From: Salegentibacter sp. Hel_I_6
Lineage (GTDB): Bacteria > Bacteroidota > Bacteroidia > Flavobacteriales > Flavobacteriaceae
Reading direction: 5' to 3'
Length of the DNA stretch: 64,000 bases
NCBI RefSeq assembly: GCF_000745315.1
Contig: NZ_JQNQ01000001.1
Coordinates: 3,596,001-3,660,000, forward strand
The position numbers and the translations under genes are program-made. Shown piece after piece: positions 26,834 through 36,022 of the stretch. The notes under the pieces were generated by a model, which worked only from the letters and a program-made list of their open reading frames with translations, was not told the DNA's origin and searched no databases. The stretch's first letter is position 1, and the number at the start of each line of letters is the position of its first letter.

Positions 26834-27511
26834 CTATAAAATCTTTGGAAGCAGGAAGAATACTACAATTCCGTTATTCATGGCGTGCATTGTTATGGGC
26901 CAGATAAGGTTTCCGTTTTCGACTTTTATTTTTCCAAAGAAATACCCGGCGATAATTCTTGGGAAAATTAACAGGAATAAAATCAGGTCAAATTGCCAGC
27001 CTTCAACGTAATTCCAAATATGAACCAAGCCGAAAAGAGCAGCGGTAAGTAGCCATATTAACCTATAATTTCGGTAGAGGATTATACGAAATACTCTAAG
27101 AAATCTTGAAGGTTTAAGAGATTGCAAAAAAAGAAAAATGATAATAGCCGATAATATTACCAGCCCATATTTAAGTAATGAATGCGCTTCCTGCGGAATA
27201 AAACCGAGGCCTACAAAAGCAAGTACCGCACAAATAAAAATATAGATTTCGGTGAAAGAAGGTTTAATGAGTGTCCTAAACATACTTTCTTCTAAAATTG
27301 GGGCTATAATAACCGCCATAAGAATAAATGCCAACGGACTTTCATCCATTAAATTGAATAATTCGGTTTGCTGGTATTGTTCCAGGTCCAATTCTGGTAA
27401 AAAGGTGTTTAGAAATCCCAGAATAAAAAAGAACAAAAAGTAAGTCCCAATCATCAACCAATAGTTGCGAAAGAGATTACTGACTTTTGGTGGGAGGTTT
27501 AGGAGCTGCAA
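26834..27511 (-). CDS. CPBP-family membrane protease (CAAX protease-like)
   Basis: A membrane protein of 225 residues with 6-8 hydrophobic segments. The family motif is PILEESMFR (Glu74, Glu75, Arg79), and a later FGLVHIWN segment and MHAMNN hold the histidine and asparagine motifs. Members are Rce1-like intramembrane proteases. The start is unclear: no ATG is available upstream; TTG at 27511 is used here, and the frame extends further (IAAIIKFNPLQ) from a possible ATT start. The substrate is unknown. Confidence 0.7.
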   Translation of the reverse strand: MQLLNLPPKVSNLFRNYWLMIGTYFLFFFILGFLNTFLPELDLEQYQQTELFNLMDESPLAFILMAVIIAPILEESMFRTLIKPSFTEIYIFICAVLAFVGLGFIPQEAHSLLKYGLVILSAIIIFLFLQSLKPSRFLRVFRIILYRNYRLIWLLTAALFGLVHIWNYVEGWQFDLILFLLIFPRIIAGYFFGKIKVENGNLIWPITMHAMNNGIVVFFLLPKIL

Positions 27512-27559
27512 GGGATTGAATTTGATTATGGCTGCAATTTAAGACTGTATGATATTTTA

Positions 27560-27885
27560 AGCCACGAATTCACGAATTTTTATTTTGAATTACATAAAAC
27601 CTAAAATGAGAACTAAAAACCTAAAACCGAGAACAGAACCAAAACAGATTACCACGTCGGCTATGGCCTCCTCGTAATGACGTTTTTCTTTACCACGAAT
27701 TCACCAATTTTTCTTTTTGAATTAAATGGAACCAAAACAGAGAACGGATTAAGAAAGGATTGCCGCGTCAGCTATCGCTTCCTCGCAATGACAGATCAAT
27801 ACCCCAACCATAAACTACAAACTAAAAACCAACAAGCAGTCAAAGAACAGATTTCCGCATCGCTTCGCTCTTCGCAATGACGCCA
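27560..27885. repeat. Tandem of three degenerate palindromic units (CPBP/sdaA gap)
   Basis: The 377-bp gap 27512-27888 holds no gene. Twice the phrase CACGAATTCAC(G/C)AATTTTT is followed by a TTTTGAATTA phrase, then the text GATT(A/G)CC(A/G)CGTC(G/A)GCTAT.GC(C/T)TCCTCG(T/C)AATGAC. A third copy of the latter is ATTTCCGCATCGCTTCGCTCTTCGCAATGACG. So the region is built from partly duplicated copies of the CCACGAA and GTCATTGCGA elements. A small frame at 27677-27880 is not coding. Confidence 0.6.
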
Positions 27886-27888
27886 GGA

Positions 27889-29322
27889 TTAGCAATCGCT
27901 CAAATTCACCTTTACAGCAAGCCCACCTTCTGAGGTTTCTTTATATTTGGAATTCATATCTTTTGCGGTGTCCCACATGGTTTCAATCACTTTATCCAGT
28001 GGAACTTTTGCTTTGGTAGCATCGCTTTCCAGGGCAATTTCAGCTGCGTTAATGGCTTTTATGGCGCCCATTGCGTTTCTTTCAATACAAGGCACCTGAA
28101 CCAAACCAGCAATAGGATCGCAAGTTAATCCCAGATGATGCTCCATCGCGATTTCTGCTGCCATAAGTACTTGTTCCGGTGTCCCACCAAGTAGTTCTGT
28201 TAATCCGCCGGCAGCCATTGCCGAGGATACGCCAATTTCTGCCTGGCAACCACCCATTGCGGCAGAAATCGTAGCTCCTTTTTTAAAGAGACTGCCAATT
28301 TCACCGGCAACCAGCATAAAGCGTTTCATATCTTCAAAAGTAGCTTCGTGGTTTTCTATCACCATATAATACATCATTACTGAAGGTACAGTACCGGCGC
28401 TACCATTTGTTGGTGCGGTGACCACACGGCCCAAAGATGCATTTACCTCGTTTACACTAATGGCAAAACAACTTACCCATTTAAGGATTTGCCTGAACTT
28501 TACTTCAGTTCTTCTAATAGCGGTTATCCAATCTTCGGGCGAATCATATTTTTCTTCCCCAATAAGGCGCTGGTGCATTTCAAAAGAACGGCGTTTCACA
28601 TTGAGTCCGCCGGGAAGTGTTCCTTCGGTATGGCAGCCAATGAACATCGATTCCAGCATCACATCCCAAATTTGTTTTAAGCCGGCATTTATTTCTTCTT
28701 CGGTTCTAAGGGATTTTTCATTTTCCAGAACTATTTCAGAAATAGGTTTGTTTTCAGCTTTACAATAGGCGAGGAGTTCTGTAGCTTTTTCAATAGGAAA
28801 AGGAAATTCTAAAAAGCTTTTCATCTTCTTGCTGGCGTTTTTACGCTCTTTCTTTACAACGAACCCGCCGCCGATAGAATAAAAAGAAGAAGATGTTTTT
28901 TTACCGTTTTTCAGTTTAGCCCGAAATGTCATTCCGTTAGGATGAAACTCAAGGAATTTCTTGTTAAACTTTACATCATTAGCAATGCTAAAATCGATCT
29001 CTTTTTCGCCGTTAAATTGAAGTTTTTTTGTTTCCCTGATCTTTTGAATTTCAGGATCAATTACCGAAATATCCATAGTTACAGGATCGTGACCACAAAG
29101 TCCTAAAACAGTAGCAATATCTGTGGCGTGCCCAATTCCGGTAAGGGAAAGAGAGCCATAGAGATCTATATGTATATTTTCCACGTCATCAAAAGTGCCT
29201 TTTTGCTTTAATTCTGCAATCCAGCGTTGTGCTGCACGCCATGGGCCTAAAGTATGAGAACTGGAAGGGCCCACGCCAACCTTCAACATATCAAAAACAC
29301 TAATACATTCAATTTTTCGCAT
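27889..29322 (-). CDS. sdaA: L-serine ammonia-lyase, iron-sulfur single-chain type
   Basis: [4Fe-4S] enzyme (477 aa) that deaminates serine to pyruvate. N-terminal SSSHTLGPWRAAQRW, the GSAGTVPSVMMYYM region and cysteine-bearing segments (CDPIAGLVQVPCIERNAMG, GCHTEGTLPGG) are present. Length fits the fused alpha/beta type. The gene stands alone between the repeat-rich gap and dnaK, which diverges from it. Confidence 0.94.
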   Translation of the reverse strand: MRKIECISVFDMLKVGVGPSSSHTLGPWRAAQRWIAELKQKGTFDDVENIHIDLYGSLSLTGIGHATDIATVLGLCGHDPVTMDISVIDPEIQKIRETKKLQFNGEKEIDFSIANDVKFNKKFLEFHPNGMTFRAKLKNGKKTSSSFYSIGGGFVVKKERKNASKKMKSFLEFPFPIEKATELLAYCKAENKPISEIVLENEKSLRTEEEINAGLKQIWDVMLESMFIGCHTEGTLPGGLNVKRRSFEMHQRLIGEEKYDSPEDWITAIRRTEVKFRQILKWVSCFAISVNEVNASLGRVVTAPTNGSAGTVPSVMMYYMVIENHEATFEDMKRFMLVAGEIGSLFKKGATISAAMGGCQAEIGVSSAMAAGGLTELLGGTPEQVLMAAEIAMEHHLGLTCDPIAGLVQVPCIERNAMGAIKAINAAEIALESDATKAKVPLDKVIETMWDTAKDMNSKYKETSEGGLAVKVNLSDC

Positions 29323-29477
29323 CGTATAACTCCTATTTTACTGCAAAAATAAGGATTTGTTAGTATGAAGTAGAATGAATTGAAGAATATTAAAACGATT
29401 TCTGGAATGTTTGTGAACAGGCTTTAGGTTTTCACTATTTGGTAAAGCGCAGATTTGGCAAGAGGTTTTAGAAATAA

Positions 29478-29519
29478 ATGACAACCTGTCATAAGTTTTC
29501 TGCTGGCATAAAGATTGAC
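29478..29519 (+). promoter_or_regulatory. Candidate sigma-54-type promoter of dnaK with upstream palindrome
   Basis: The palindrome ATGACA-ACC-TGTCAT (29478-29492) is followed by TGGCATAAAGATTGAC (29504-29519). The latter has the -24/-12 form TGGCAY-N5-TTGC: GG at 29505-29506 and GA (instead of GC) 12 bp further. No TAnnTTTG box of the housekeeping type is closer to the start. The first ATG of dnaK lies about 54 bp downstream. A sigma-54 form would need an activator; the palindrome may be its binding site. This is inference. Confidence 0.4.
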
Positions 29520-29572
29520 TTTAACACATCGAAGAAATGAAATCAATAATATAAAATATAACGAATAGAATT

Positions 29573-31501
29573 ATGGGTAAAATAATTGGAATTGACTTAG
29601 GAACTACCAACTCTTGCGTTGCAGTAATGGAAGGTAACGAGCCTACGGTAATACCTAATGCCGAAGGAAAAAGAACTACACCATCTGTTATTGCATTTGT
29701 AGAAGGTGGCGAAATAAAGGTTGGAGATCCTGCGAAGAGACAGGCGGTAACTAATCCTACGAAGACCGTAGCATCTATAAAGAGATTTATGGGGAATAAA
29801 TATTCTGAATCTTCTAAAGAAGCAGGAAGAGTTCCTTATAAAGTAGTAAAAGGTGATAACGATACTCCGCGTGTAGAAATTGACGGAAGAAAATATACTC
29901 CGCAAGAACTTTCTGCAATGGTGCTTCAAAAAATGAAGAAAACTGCAGAAGATTATCTTGGACAGGATGTAACTGAAGCGGTAATTACCGTGCCTGCTTA
30001 CTTTAACGATTCTCAGCGTCAAGCTACAAAAGAAGCTGGTGAGATCGCAGGATTAAAAGTTAGTAGAATTATAAACGAGCCTACTGCAGCAGCACTTGCT
30101 TACGGACTTGATAAAAAATCACAAGATCAGAAGATCGCTGTATATGACCTTGGTGGTGGTACATTTGATATCTCTATCCTTGAATTAGGTGATGGTGTAT
30201 TTGAAGTATTGTCTACAAATGGTGATACGCACCTTGGTGGTGATGATTTTGATGAGGTATTAATCGATTATCTTGCAGATTCTTTCCAGAAAGCTGAAGA
30301 TATTGATTTGAGAAAAGATCCAATGGCACTTCAGCGTTTAAAAGAAGCTGCTGAAAAAGCTAAAATTGAGTTGTCTTCTTCAACACAGACAGAAATCAAT
30401 TTACCTTATGTAACGGCAACTTCCAGCGGGCCAAAACACCTTGTAGAAACTATTAGCCGTTCTAAATTTGAGCAATTGGCTTCAGAATTGGTAACGCGCT
30501 CTATGGATCCTGTTAAAAAAGCGCTTAGCGATGCAGGACTTTCAAAAAGCGATATAGACGAAGTAATTCTTGTTGGTGGTTCTACCCGTATTCCTAAAAT
30601 TCAGGAAGAAGTAGAAGCATTTTTCGGTAAAAAACCTTCTAAAGGTGTAAACCCAGATGAGGTTGTTGCAATTGGTGCAGCTATCCAGGGTGGTGTATTA
30701 ACCGGAGATGTAAAAGATGTATTGTTACTTGATGTTACTCCTCTTTCTTTAGGTATTGAAACTATGGGAGGAGTTAATACAAAACTTATAGAATCCAATA
30801 CAACCATTCCAACTAAGAAATCACAGACCTTCTCTACGGCTGCCGATAATCAGCCTTCAGTGGAAATCCACGTATTGCAGGGTGAGCGTCCAATGGCGAC
30901 CGATAACAAAACAATTGGTAGATTTCACTTAGATGGAATTCCACCAGCGCCAAGAGGAACACCTCAAATTGAAGTGACTTTTGATATTGATGCCAATGGT
31001 ATTATTAAAGTAAGCGCTACCGATAAAGCAACCGGAAAATCTCAGGACATTCGAATCGAGGCTTCTTCAGGATTAACCGAAGAAGAAATCGAGAAGATGA
31101 AGAAAGAAGCTGAAGCAAATGCTGAAAGCGATAAGAAAACCAAAGAAAAAGTAGATAAGCTGAACGAAGCTGATGCTATGATCTTCCAAACTGAAAAGCA
31201 GTTAAAAGAATTTGGTGATAAGATTTCTGAAGACAAGAAAAAGCCGGTAGAAGAAGCTTTAGAAGAATTGAAGAAAGCTTACGAAACCAAAGAGTTGGAT
31301 CAAATCACTCCTGCTTTAGACAAATTGAACGAAGCCTGGAAAACAGCTTCTGAAGAAATGTATAAAGCACAAGCTGACGCACAAGGCGGACAGGCAGGAC
31401 CACAACAAGGTGCTACCGGAGCCGAAGGCGGCGAACAAGCTGGAGGAAACTCTAAAAGCGGAGACGACGTAGAAGATGTAGATTTTGAGGAAGTGAAGTA
31501 A
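29573..31501 (+). CDS. dnaK: Molecular chaperone DnaK (Hsp70)
   Basis: Hsp70 chaperone (642 aa). The N-terminal nucleotide-binding signature is GIDLGTTNSCVAVMEGNEP, followed by IINEPTAAALAYGLD and YDLGGGTFDISILEL. The substrate-binding domain contains DVTPLSLGIETMGGV. The C-terminus is the usual Gly/Gln-rich tail ending in DDVEDVDFEEVK. No dnaJ or grpE lies next to it. It has a long upstream region with an unusual candidate promoter and its own terminator at 31611. Confidence 0.98.
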   Translation: MGKIIGIDLGTTNSCVAVMEGNEPTVIPNAEGKRTTPSVIAFVEGGEIKVGDPAKRQAVTNPTKTVASIKRFMGNKYSESSKEAGRVPYKVVKGDNDTPRVEIDGRKYTPQELSAMVLQKMKKTAEDYLGQDVTEAVITVPAYFNDSQRQATKEAGEIAGLKVSRIINEPTAAALAYGLDKKSQDQKIAVYDLGGGTFDISILELGDGVFEVLSTNGDTHLGGDDFDEVLIDYLADSFQKAEDIDLRKDPMALQRLKEAAEKAKIELSSSTQTEINLPYVTATSSGPKHLVETISRSKFEQLASELVTRSMDPVKKALSDAGLSKSDIDEVILVGGSTRIPKIQEEVEAFFGKKPSKGVNPDEVVAIGAAIQGGVLTGDVKDVLLLDVTPLSLGIETMGGVNTKLIESNTTIPTKKSQTFSTAADNQPSVEIHVLQGERPMATDNKTIGRFHLDGIPPAPRGTPQIEVTFDIDANGIIKVSATDKATGKSQDIRIEASSGLTEEEIEKMKKEAEANAESDKKTKEKVDKLNEADAMIFQTEKQLKEFGDKISEDKKKPVEEALEELKKAYETKELDQITPALDKLNEAWKTASEEMYKAQADAQGGQAGPQQGATGAEGGEQAGGNSKSGDDVEDVDFEEVK

Positions 31502-31610
31502 GCAGAAAGCCATTTTTCTTCGCGCTTTGCGCTAAAGAAAAATGTGCGAATCGCTTATCCTGAACTCACATTTCGGGATCTTCACGAGATCGAATCACAA
31601 TAAGCTTGAA

Positions 31611-31639
31611 AAGCCTCGCAGCAATGCGGGGCTTTTTTT
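31611..31639 (+). terminator. Rho-independent terminator after dnaK
   Basis: Stem AAGCCTCGCA / TGCGGGGCTT (10 bp with one G-U pair), loop GCAA, followed by seven T residues. It is 110 bp after the dnaK stop codon. A second possible hairpin CATTTTTCTT/AAGAAAAATG lies at about 31509-31543. Confidence 0.8.
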
Positions 31640-31999
31640 ATGCACAAATTTTGACTGGAAGGGAGAGTTAATAAAATCAGAGAAACGCAATCATTATGAT
31701 CTGGTCATCTCATTGAAAGATGAGCTTTCCTTACACATAAAATACTTCACTTATATACTTTTGATTTGATGAGGATTAGAACCTTTAAGAGATAGTTATT
31801 TTTTTAAAGGAAATCCCCTATAATATATTCTTATGAGATTCTATAGTTTTGATAACGATTCAATCCTGAATCACTTTTAGATTACTATTTATTATTTGAC
31901 CCCTGCCATTTTATCCCCTCGTAGAAATCATTAAGACATACAATTTTGTATGGACTGATTTTGTAGTGCTTTGTTATTAACCACTCAATTTTAATAATT
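31640..31999. promoter_or_regulatory. Upstream region of lipoprotein 1
   Basis: The 360 bp before lipoprotein 1 hold no gene. I see a TAGTTTTG box at 31844-31851 that matches the -7 consensus, and the motif AATCCCCTATA at 31812-31822. The latter recurs exactly at 58151-58161 upstream of the LuxR-type regulator. A second C-rich spot is TGACCCCTGCC at about 31899. No -33 element stands out. Confidence 0.3.
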
Positions 32000-33526
32000 A
32001 TGGAAAATTTCAGATTGCAACGATTTCTAATGCTATTTCTGGTAGTACTGATCGTCTCCTGTAGTAATGATGAAAAAGTAATCCCAGATAATCTAACCAA
32101 TGAGCATGTAGCTATAGTTCATTTGGGAGCTATTCTAAATGATTTTAATGATCAACAATCAAGACAGTCTTTAGAGGATATTCCAGATTGTAGCGAAGAG
32201 GCGCCCGGTTTTGCACAAATCGTTCTAACTTATGGGGACGAAGGGACATCTGTAGATATAGTAATTGAAATTTTAGAAGATGAAAATGGTTTATTCACAG
32301 TTTATGATGAAGCTTTAGAGATTCCAATCCCGAGTGGGGAAACTAGTGTTTCGGTAACTTTAAATGAGTTTTTCGTCTGGACCAATGTAGATGATGAACC
32401 AGGAGAGATCATCTGGGCCGCTCCAAAAATTGGAAGTGATTTCGCAGATCTTGTAGAAAATCCTTTGCCATTTACCTGGAATCTGAGGGCTGGATCTAAA
32501 ACTTACACAAATGTTGATGTTCTGTGCTTCGACGATAGATTAGTAAATCTTTATGGATATCAATTCTTTGATATAGCTCCAAAGGTTATTTATGAATTAT
32601 GCTTCTTTGCGAATTATTGTACAAATTCGGGAAGACATTATACCGCTACTTACAGTCTTGATATTTATTATGGCACAGATGCTAATGGTGCACCGTTATA
32701 TACAGGTGAAATTCCTATGACTGGTGAGGATGGTGAATTTTATGCTGATCCACTTTGTTTAGCTATTCCCGGACCACAAAATGATGAAGCAGCCGATGAA
32801 CCTTATTTATATTACGTTGCCACTTTGATTGATTGGGAAGATAATTACGGCGATGCTAATGGTCAATCAGTAAATGGAACTTTGAGTTGGAATGAAGTTC
32901 AAGACTTGTTAAATGCTGATGGAGAGACCAATGAATATGTGCATATATTTATTAATTGTGATGAAGGAGCTACCGAGTGTGGCGAATTTGAAGCTATTCC
33001 AGAATCTTCTTTTTACGAAACTATTATCCCTGAAAACCCCGTTGATTATTTCGAAATTGTAACCTATTTGGATGAAATTATATTTAATTTCTCCCAGGGC
33101 GAATTATGTGCAGGTGCTGAAGATATGGCTAATTGCACCAATGAATTCAATAATCTTATTGCTGATGATGGTTTCGTAATAAGTTGTTTGCCAGCAGGAT
33201 GTTATACTTTCATCAGGGAGCAGACAGATGGAGTGAATCAACTTATTACTACCGATGAGGAATTGCTGGAGTTCTTAGGAAACATAGATTCTAAAGGGGA
33301 CGCTTTATTACTAGCCTTAGCCAACGATTATTACTGGAGTATAAATGATATAGAAAACGGAGCTATTAAGGAAGCTTGTAGCGGTTATGAGTTAATAGCG
33401 AGTAAAATAGTAAGTAGTTGTGCGCCTTTACAAATAGACAGGTTTCTTTTGAGGATTACCCCATCGGGCCAGATTATTATTTTAGATCAGGAAGTGATAG
33501 AATTTGGTGAGAATCTATGTATTTAA
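32000..33526 (+). CDS. Paralogous surface-type lipoprotein 1 of 5
   Basis: A 508-residue lipoprotein with lipid cysteine Cys21 (VVLIVSC) followed by SNDEK. The first ~300 residues form the domain shared with 38274, 59648, 61080 and 62268: motifs DCSEEAPGFAQIVL, YDEALEIPIPSGE, LRAGSKTYTNVDVLCFDD, YGYQFFDI, CFFANYC and YADPLCLAIPGP, with six conserved cysteines. From about residue 325 to the end (EFEAIPESSF onward) is a unique ~180-residue C-terminal module with CAGAEDMANC and CLPAGC pairs. I do not recognise either domain. A terminator follows at 33678. Surface display is inferred from the acidic signal after the cysteine. Confidence 0.8.
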   Translation: MENFRLQRFLMLFLVVLIVSCSNDEKVIPDNLTNEHVAIVHLGAILNDFNDQQSRQSLEDIPDCSEEAPGFAQIVLTYGDEGTSVDIVIEILEDENGLFTVYDEALEIPIPSGETSVSVTLNEFFVWTNVDDEPGEIIWAAPKIGSDFADLVENPLPFTWNLRAGSKTYTNVDVLCFDDRLVNLYGYQFFDIAPKVIYELCFFANYCTNSGRHYTATYSLDIYYGTDANGAPLYTGEIPMTGEDGEFYADPLCLAIPGPQNDEAADEPYLYYVATLIDWEDNYGDANGQSVNGTLSWNEVQDLLNADGETNEYVHIFINCDEGATECGEFEAIPESSFYETIIPENPVDYFEIVTYLDEIIFNFSQGELCAGAEDMANCTNEFNNLIADDGFVISCLPAGCYTFIREQTDGVNQLITTDEELLEFLGNIDSKGDALLLALANDYYWSINDIENGAIKEACSGYELIASKIVSSCAPLQIDRFLLRITPSGQIIILDQEVIEFGENLCI

Positions 33527-33677
33527 GCTAACAACTTCCTAAGGTCCCGGATCAAGGTTATTGTTTCATCTCTTTCAGAAATGCTAGGAACTGAGCTTCA
33601 ATATTCCAATGAGAGGTGGATATTGGCGAACCCCGATTATTGTTTGAGTCGGGGATTTAAAGAATATATTTCTGTAG

Positions 33678-33714
33678 AACCTTAACTCGAGTCTTTTGAG
33701 TTAAGGTTTTTTTT
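33678..33714 (+). terminator. Rho-independent terminator of lipoprotein 1
   Basis: Perfect 11-bp stem AACCTTAACTC / GAGTTAAGGTT with a 9-nt loop, followed by a T-tract of six or more. It lies 152 bp after the stop. It could also serve the convergent eutC gene. A smaller CCCCGA/TCGGGG hairpin precedes it at about 33631-33653. Confidence 0.8.
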
Positions 33715-33808
33715 CTTGCTATTTTAGCGGCAGGGTAGAGTAGAGTCAAAGACTTATTTGTGTTAAATTATTTTCTCCCGGACGGCAATCAAGGTGCTAA
33801 AAGATTTT

Positions 33809-34564
33809 TTATTTTTTTATACTTCCAGAACTTCCGGATTTTAATTTCACTCCGCTTAATTTTCTTCGAAAGGATTCCTCAATAAAATACTGTAGTAAAT
33901 CTGAAGCTTTTTCAATACTTAATCCATTCTCATGAATATTGGAAATACAATTACGTCGTTCATCTGTAGTTCCCGGCTTGGGTTCATAGGTTGTATAAAT
34001 CCCCAAACTTTTTGGAGAAGATAATCCGGGACGCTCTCCAATAAGAACCACAGTAAATTTTGTTTTGAGCGTGGAAGCAATTTCATCACTAATTGCTACG
34101 CGTCCATATTTCACTAAACATAATCCGATGTTATAATTAACTTTCAGTTTTGGAAGAATTTCCTGAAGTAGCGGAATTGCCCTTTCGTTAATAGCATCGG
34201 CAGCAAGACCATCTGTTAAAATGAATAAAATATCAAAATCATTATTTTTACCAGAAGACTTTGGATCTGCCAGTTTTTTACCAAGGTCCGGACGTTTTAG
34301 ATATTCTTTTCTGTCGCTAACTTTTGTATCAAATAGAAAAACAGGTAGATCGAATTCTCCCAATGCTCTCTTAAGTTCTTCAATTTTTAAATCTGAATAG
34401 ATGGCATCTTTAGTAAAAGCATGGTCTTCCTGAAAGTTCAATACTTCTTTGGTAGGCAAACTTCCACCTGTATTACCCAATGCTATTCTAGCTCTAGATA
34501 GAGACCTTAGTTCTTGCCAGGGATCTTTCTGAAAATAATTATTTTTAGAGATTTCTTTTGGCAT
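33809..34564 (-). CDS. eutC: Ethanolamine ammonia-lyase, small subunit
   Basis: Small subunit (251 aa) of the adenosylcobalamin-dependent lyase that splits ethanolamine into acetaldehyde and ammonia. Conserved segments are WQELRSLSRARIALGNTGGSLPT, DGLAADAINERA and RPGLSSPKSLGIYTTYEPKP. It lacks the N-terminal ~45 residues of the E. coli protein, which is usual for EutC outside enteric bacteria. Its start overlaps the eutB stop by 1 bp. Confidence 0.93.
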   Translation of the reverse strand: MPKEISKNNYFQKDPWQELRSLSRARIALGNTGGSLPTKEVLNFQEDHAFTKDAIYSDLKIEELKRALGEFDLPVFLFDTKVSDRKEYLKRPDLGKKLADPKSSGKNNDFDILFILTDGLAADAINERAIPLLQEILPKLKVNYNIGLCLVKYGRVAISDEIASTLKTKFTVVLIGERPGLSSPKSLGIYTTYEPKPGTTDERRNCISNIHENGLSIEKASDLLQYFIEESFRRKLSGVKLKSGSSGSIKK

Positions 34565-35928
34565 TACCTCAGTTTTAAAATCTGTTCAGGAATTTCTCTT
34601 CGATTTCCTTCTTCGTCCATAATGCCCATATTAAGTAACCATTTTTCAAATTCCGGAGCCGGTCTTTTATTCAGAACTTTCCTAAGATACATGGCATCAT
34701 GAAAGGAAGTTGATTGATAATTCAGCATAATATCATCAGCTCCCGGAACGCCCATAATATAATTACAGCCTGCAACGCCCAATAAGGTAAGTAAACTATC
34801 CATATCATCCTGGTCAGCTTCCGCGTGATTGGTATAACAAACATCGCAACCCATCGGCAAACCAAGGAGCTTTCCACAAAAATGATCTTCGAGCGCGGCT
34901 CTGGTTATTTGTTTTCCGTCATATAAGTATTCCGGACCAATAAATCCTACTACTGTATTTACCAGGAAAGGATCGAATTTCCTGGCCACAGCATAAGCAC
35001 GGGCTTCACAGGTTTGCTGATCTATTCCATGATGGGCATTTGCTGAAAGCGAAGAACCCTGACCGGTTTCAAAATACATCATCTGTTTTCCAATGGTCCC
35101 CCGGTTTAATTCTTTCCCGGCATTATAAGCTTCCTGAAGCAATTTCAGATCGATGCCGAAGGAAGAATTGGTTTTCTCTGTACCACCAATAGATTGAAAA
35201 ATAAGATCTACTGGAGCTTTATCGATAATTTCAAGAGTGGTGGTAAGATGGCTAAGAATACAATTTTGAGTAGGTATTTCATACTGATGTCTGAACTCAT
35301 CCAGTTGCTTTAAAAGTTTTGAAACCTCCTGTGGATTATCGGTAGCAGGATTTATTCCAATAACAGCGTCACCACAACCGTACATAAGTCCGTCGATGAT
35401 ACTTGCGGCAATTCCTTTTGGATCATCAGAAGGATTATTTGGTTGTAAACGAACTGAAAAATGACCTTTTAAACCTACCGTATTTCTGAATTGGGTAATT
35501 ATTTCAATTTTTGAAGCGATAGAGATAAGATCCTGGTTACGCATGATCTTAGAAACAGCCGCAACCATTTCAGGAGTCAATCCCGCTGACAGTTTTTTAA
35601 GTGAGCTTCCATCAACCTGATAAGAAAGCAGAAAATCACGAAACTCACCAACCGTTAAATTTGATATTGGTTTAAACGCTTCAGCATCATGATCATCGAT
35701 AATGAGCCGGGTTACTTCATCCTTTTCGTAAGGAATCAAAAGATCCTCTAAAAAGGTTTGCAGCGGAATCTCACTGAGGCAGTATTGAGCGGCAATACGT
35801 TCTTTATTATCTACCGCAGTGATTTCGGCTAAGGCATCTCCAGACCTTTCCGGAGTAGCTTTCGCTAAAACGGTCTTAAGATCTTTAAAAGAATAGGTTT
35901 TTCCGCGAAGTGAAAATTTGTATGCCAT
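34564..35928 (-). CDS. eutB: Ethanolamine ammonia-lyase, large subunit
   Basis: Catalytic TIM-barrel subunit (454 aa). Conserved phrases include GLMYGCGDAVIGINPATDNP and ETGQGSSLSANAHHGIDQQTCEARAY, which holds substrate and cofactor contacts. I start at MAYKFSLRG (35928); the frame extends 3 residues further upstream. No microcompartment shell, eutA reactivase or eutT gene is present, so the pathway would be the simple cytoplasmic form seen in some Bacteroidetes, with cobalamin imported or made elsewhere. The Nramp-like gene lies 95 bp upstream on the same strand. Confidence 0.94.
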   Translation of the reverse strand: MAYKFSLRGKTYSFKDLKTVLAKATPERSGDALAEITAVDNKERIAAQYCLSEIPLQTFLEDLLIPYEKDEVTRLIIDDHDAEAFKPISNLTVGEFRDFLLSYQVDGSSLKKLSAGLTPEMVAAVSKIMRNQDLISIASKIEIITQFRNTVGLKGHFSVRLQPNNPSDDPKGIAASIIDGLMYGCGDAVIGINPATDNPQEVSKLLKQLDEFRHQYEIPTQNCILSHLTTTLEIIDKAPVDLIFQSIGGTEKTNSSFGIDLKLLQEAYNAGKELNRGTIGKQMMYFETGQGSSLSANAHHGIDQQTCEARAYAVARKFDPFLVNTVVGFIGPEYLYDGKQITRAALEDHFCGKLLGLPMGCDVCYTNHAEADQDDMDSLLTLLGVAGCNYIMGVPGADDIMLNYQSTSFHDAMYLRKVLNKRPAPEFEKWLLNMGIMDEEGNRREIPEQILKLR

Positions 35929-36022
35929 GGTTTGCATTCCTGAACTGAATTTACAAAGTTTATAGCATAAGATGTATAGAATTAAATGATTTATGTTTTA
36001 TTTAATGCTTCCCTTGTAACGA

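Noticed and set aside
27677..27880. Open frame of 67 codons in the CPBP/sdaA gap
   Set aside because: It lies within the tandem dispersed repeats and has no recognisable protein features.
31542..31769. Open frame of 75 codons after dnaK
   Set aside because: It runs across the dnaK terminator hairpin and has a poor start; the translation shows no domain features.
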